This document shows positions 60,270-64,000 of a stretch of DNA of 64,000 bases, piece after piece. Source of the stretch: Rapana venosa (lineage: Eukaryota > Mollusca > Gastropoda > Neogastropoda > Muricidae); contig CM054167.1 of NCBI GenBank assembly GCA_028751875.1, positions 18,357,604 to 18,421,603 of the forward strand. Reading direction: 5' to 3'. Positions within the stretch are counted from its first letter, which is position 1, and each line of letters starts with the position of its first letter. The notes beneath the pieces are model-generated. The model did no database searches, had not been told where the DNA came from, and saw only the letters and a program-made list of their open reading frames with translations. Made by a program: the position numbers and the translations under genes.

Positions 60270-60570
60270 CAAAATAAAAGAATCTAAATAAACATAGACA
60301 CAGACACAGACACAAGAATGCACTCATTCACACGTTAAATTTCTTTATGTCCATGCTGTTTTACATTTTAAATGCACAATTTTTGCATGTGCACATGTTG
60401 CTGTTGTTGTCGTTCAATTTAAAGTATATATCCATGGTGTATCTTGGGCAAATCAAACCTGGCGGAGCCCATCCCTCTCCAGGTCGTATTTTTTGATTGG
60501 GTTTACTCCCCACATGTGGCAGGTGGTACTGGGTTACATGGTTACCAGTAGCAGAGGGAGTCTCTGACCT

Positions 60571-62096
60571 GACTATGCAGTCAGATCGCTGAAAAAGGGA
60601 AAGTCAGCAGGGGCTGACAACATTCCAGCTGAGTTGGTTCAAGCTGGAGGGGAAGCCATGATCAGCGCCCTACTAAGAATCTGCAACAAGATCTGGCAGA
60701 CAGGAAAATGGCCAACACCATGGACACAGTCACTCATCATCACCCTCCCCAAGAAAGGAAATCTACAACAATGCCATAATTACCGCACAATCAGCCTCAT
60801 ATGCCACCCAAGCAAGGTCATGCTGCAGATAATATTGAATAGACTGAAGCCACAAGCAGAGACCATCATTGCTGAGGAACAAGCAGGTTTCAGAGCAGGG
60901 CGCAGCACAACAGAACAGATATTCAACCTCAGAATACTATGTGAGCGGTACCTTCAACATCAACAAGACCTTTACCACGTATTTATCGATTTTAAGAAGG
61001 CATTTGACAGGGTGTGGCATGCAGCTTTGTGGGCAACCATGAATTTGTACAGCATCAATGCAAACCTGATCAGAGTCATCAAACAGCTGTACAGCGAGGC
61101 CACCAGTGCAGTGTACTACAACAACAACATTGGAGAATGGTTTTGAACAACAGTTGGAGTAAGGCAGGGCTGTCTACTCTCACCCACTCTTTTCAACATC
61201 TTCCTTGAGAGAATCATGACTGATGCACTGGAACATCATGAAGGATCAGTCAGCATTGGTGGCAGAACGATCACAAACCTCCGCTTCGCAGATGACATTG
61301 ATGGAATAGCAGGATCAGAAAAAGAGCTTGCCAGCCTAACAGAACACTTGAATAAGGCCTCCAAAACATACGGCATGGAAATCAGTGCAGAGAAGACCAA
61401 ACTGATGACTAATAACACCAATGGCATTAGCACTGATATCAGGGTTAATGACCAGAAGCTGGAAACAGTTCAAAGCTTCAAGTACCTGGGAGCCATTGTA
61501 TCAGACCAGGGATCCAAGCCAGAAGTAGTATGCAGGACTGCAAAGACAATAACAGCTTTGTCAAAACTAAACACCATCTGGAGAGATAAAAATATCTCAC
61601 TTATCTCCAAGATCAGACTAATGCGCTCCCTTGTCATATCCATATTTCTGTATGCCTGTGAATCATGGACCCTGACTGCAGATTTGGAGAGAAGAGTACA
61701 GGCGGTGGAGATGAGATGCTTTCGGAGACTCCTTGGCATCTCCTACAAAGACCACATAAGCAACGAAAGCGTGCATAACAGAATCCAGCAAACCATTGGA
61801 CCCTATGAGAACCTTCTAACGATCGTGAAAAAACGTAAACTTAAATGATATGGGCATGTCACAAGATCCAAAGGACTTGCAAAGACAGTTTTACAAGGCA
61901 CTGTCCAAGGAGGAAGAAGAAGAGGCAGACCAAGGAAGAGCTGGGAGGATAACATCAGCGAATGGACAGGCCTAGAACTCAACAAAACCCTGAGGAAGGC
62001 AGAACAGAGAGAGGAACGGAGGGAACTGGTTGTTGAGTCTTTGAGGGTGCCCCCACGGTCGTCAGACTATGGGACAGATAGATAGATAGATAGATC
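60571..62096 (+). mobile_element. Non-LTR retrotransposon reverse transcriptase, nearly intact frame
   Basis: One frame runs from KKGKSAGADNIPAELVQAGG through LIITLPKKGN, NYRTISLICHPSKVMLQIIL, EEQAGFRAGRSTTEQIF and VFIDFKKAFDRVWH. It continues with VGVRQGCLLSPTLFNIFLE, LRFADDIDG (catalytic FADD), FKYLGAIVSD and SIFLYACESWTLTADLERRV, then YGHVTRSKGL, GRRRGRPRKSWEDN and the stop after PPRSSDYGT. Two in-frame TGAs, at 61144 (an R codon) and 61846 (a W codon), are the only breaks. There is no endonuclease domain, so the copy is 5'-truncated. It ends in (GATA)n. An RTE-like clade is likely. Confidence 0.88.
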
Positions 62097-62414
62097 CACG
62101 CTTGTTCATATTATAATTTTTTTAAAATACCAACAAACCCCCAAAATGAACAAATAGCCTACCAGAAAACATGTACAGAAGACCTGGACATTTCCCTAGC
62201 TACACCAGCAATCATCAATTTACTATGCCAACAAACTGGTTCCATTTGAATTTCAATGCCAGATTTTGTTTGTGTGGTTACATAAACTGTATTCAAAACT
62301 GTATATTGGCAAAAAAGAATATGTTCACAAGATAGTGGCTAAGAACAGGTGCAAGTTACATTTTGAGAATGTGTGTGTGTGTGTTTATTTTATCTTTTGT
62401 TTTTTAATTTATTT

Positions 62415-62747
62415 TATTCTTTTATATTGAGGATAATGGAATAAGCACTTATGTGCTTTTATACATCCAGTCCCCGTGTGTATGCGGTTTTGTAACTTTA
62501 GTCATCTGTTCCCACCGGCACACAATGGCCTACTCTTACGAAAAGCAGAACAGGATTTAACATGTGCGCAAGATGTTCTGCGTGCGTTCACACACGGGGC
62601 CTCGGTTTAGAGTCTCATCCGAAGGACTTTTGGGGAGAGTGGAGTCTGCACTGACGTTAACTCCAGGGGAAAATATCCCCTTGAACGGGAATCGAACCCG
62701 GGTCGTCAGATTGCGAGCGCAATGTTCTAACCACTAGGCTATCCCGT
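62415..62747 (-). mobile_element. SINE B, head alpha, B tail, best full-length copy
   Basis: The minus strand reads ACGGGATAGCCTAGTGGTTA (A box), CCGGGTTCGATTCCCGTTC (B box) and AAGTCCTTCGGATGAGACTC. It continues with GCAGAACATCTTGCGCACAT and GACTGGATGTATAAAAGCAC, and ends TTATTCCATTATCCTCAATA with an A/T-rich end. The tRNA-like part has no matching 3' acceptor strand, so it is not a tRNA gene. Confidence 0.85.
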
Positions 62748-62872
62748 GTGGTGTGTGTGTGTGTGTGTATGCGTATGTGTGTGCATGTGTGTGTGTTTTA
62801 CTCTGTGTGTGTCTGTGTGTCTGTATGTATGCATGCATGCCTGTGTGTGCATGTGTGTGTGTGTGTGCATAA
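62748..62872. repeat. (GT)n tract
   Basis: GT runs with ATGC interruptions follow the SINE head directly. Confidence 0.9.
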
Positions 62873-63010
62873 GCACCAAGGTCTTGTACGCAACATGCAT
62901 TTAGCACACATAAAAGAACCCGCGACAACAAGAGAACTGTCCCAGGCAAAATTCTACGGGGACAAAAAAGCCACTGTAAACGGGAAACAAATACACATAT
63001 ATGAGAGAGG

Positions 63011-63014
63011 GGGT

Positions 63015-63046
<32 letters not shown>

Positions 63047-63080
63047 GGGGGGGGGGGGGGAAGGGAGGGGGGGGGGGGGT
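63011..63080. repeat. Poly-G with single A and T interruptions
   Basis: About 70 bases almost all G, with strong G-quadruplex potential. The length is likely unreliable in any assembly. Confidence 0.95.
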
Positions 63081-63172
63081 GGTGGTGGTACTGCTCTGCC
63101 CAGAGTAGTAGCATTGACCATGATCGCAAGTGGCACACAAACACGTTTCAATCCAGCACAAGTCAATGACAA

Positions 63173-63348
63173 TCTTCTTCTTCTTCCTTTTTGGTCATGT
63201 TTCTCCCAGGGGAGGTTTGACATTGATGAGCCTTCTCCATCTCTCTCTGTTTTGAGCTTCCTCCTTATTTATACTGCCCCTTTCTCCAAGATTATCGGTA
63301 ACACAGGCAGCCCAGGTTTAGCTAGGTCTTCCCTTTGGTCTCTTTCCA
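63173..63348 (-). mobile_element. 176-base RTE-like LINE 3' end with 13-bp target duplication
   Basis: It matches the last ~170 bases of the LINE at 6368-7250 (AGACCAAAGGGAAGACCTAG, AGGAGGAAGCTCAAAACAGA and GGAGAAACATGACCAAAAAG on the minus strand). AAGTCAATGACAA flanks it at 63160-63172 and 63349-63361. Confidence 0.8.
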
Positions 63349-63368
63349 AAGTCAATGACAAAGACAAA

Positions 63369-63428
63369 TTCTTTTATTTCGAGGATAATGAAAAAGCACT
63401 CATGTGCTTTTTTACATCCAGTCCCCGC
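63369..63428 (-). mobile_element. SINE B tail
   Basis: TTTCGAGGATAATGAAAAAG and GTGCTTTTTTACATCCAGTC, then CCCGCC. Confidence 0.6.
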
Positions 63429-63439
63429 CCTTAGGGATA

Positions 63440-63500
63440 TAATACTACTAATAATAAATGGAACTTATACAGTGCTATATCTTGCAAAGACAAATCAAAA
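63440..63500 (-). mobile_element. L2-type LINE tail
   Basis: (TAA)n, TGGAACTTATACAGTGCTAT and ATCTTGCAAAGACAAATCAA. Confidence 0.7.
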
Positions 63501-63773
63501 TAATGATAAAGTAAAAATAAGCCCAATACTAATACACTCACACAGTAAACGGGAGGGGGGGGGGGGGAATACACCCACCCACACAAAACCATAAAACCAC
63601 TGAAAAGAGAAAAAAAAAAGCAACAAAAAAATAATAAAAGAAAGTAAAACAGAACAAAACAAAACAAAAAAACACAGAAAACAACAACAACAACACACAC
63701 ACAAATAGCAAAGAAACCAAGAGCAAAGTAAAAGCAGCAACAAACAACAAGGCAAGAGGAGACAACAAAAAAA

Positions 63774-63775
<2 letters not shown>

Positions 63776-63820
<45 letters not shown>
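63776..63820. repeat. Poly-C, 45 bases
   Basis: An uninterrupted C run followed by an A-run, the longest homopolymer in the window. Confidence 0.95.
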
Positions 63821-63822
<2 letters not shown>

Positions 63823-64000
63823 AAAAAACAAAAAGTCAAGAGCCATTCAGCCAATGTCAGCCACTCAACCATCTAGTTTTTAAAATGTACTAAGCAAAAT
63901 CTTGGGAGAGAAGGACGCAAATCAGGTTACAATGGGTGGGTGAATTGGGTGAGTGAAGTGGGGTGGGGAGTAACAGTAGTTCAAAATAAAAGTATGTACA

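Overview
The window is eukaryotic, very repeat-rich DNA from an invertebrate animal, most likely a marine gastropod mollusc. That guess rests on split genes with GT-AG introns, on a recognisable animal gene (TRMT1L), on dense non-LTR retrotransposon debris, and on SINE and short-repeat types I associate with mollusc genomes. I cannot name the species. Long poly-C/poly-G runs, (CA)n, (GA)n and (TAA)n arrays are everywhere. Repeat boundaries are read by eye and are good to about 10-20 bases; exon boundaries were checked for splice sites and reading phase.

Genes. (1) A minus-strand gene at 13870-23713 has five exons whose phases agree and encodes a 385-residue protein that I do not recognise. 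A 12-bp NRF-1-like palindrome lies just upstream of its ATG. (2) Upstream of it on the same strand, an exon at 25650-25939 has an ATG and a strong donor. A weak second exon at 24774-24840 may close a 118-residue protein. (3) The plus strand at 33046-44579 carries a TRMT1-like (TRMT1L) gene, a Trm1-family tRNA-guanine methyltransferase relative. All eight exons join in phase to 586 residues, except for one extra base in exon 4. (4) The minus strand at 53925-56753 is a large 3' exon of an unknown S/T/A/P-rich then acidic protein. It ends in a 9-residue coding minisatellite that is broken by a 1-base deletion. Its upstream exons were not found.

Layout. 1-5000 is SINE debris and a reversed L2-type LINE end. 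5000-7550 holds a CR1/L2-type LINE and a second LINE with 21-bp target duplications, itself interrupted by a SINE. 7550-13850 is microsatellites and further LINE 3' ends. 13870-26160 holds the two minus-strand genes with repeat-filled introns. 26160-33000 is intergenic and carries a 25/17-bp minisatellite. 33046-44840 is TRMT1L; intron 3 holds three LINE-derived units and a 61-bp minisatellite. 44880-53300 is SINEs plus a ~1-kb array of a 64/65-bp repeat. 53395-56753 is the repeat-bearing gene. 57000-64000 is SINEs and a nearly intact reverse-transcriptase ORF.

The most interesting biology is in the mobile elements. There is a SINE whose head joins a tRNA-like A box to a 5S-rRNA-like internal control region (three copies). 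A second SINE set occurs in all four combinations of two tRNA-like heads with two unrelated tails around one core. A 468-bp unit joins a LINE 5' end to its 3' end and has a perfect 11-bp target duplication, so it probably moved as a non-autonomous derivative. A ~355-bp dispersed element (here 'family D') begins with an 11-bp inverted repeat.
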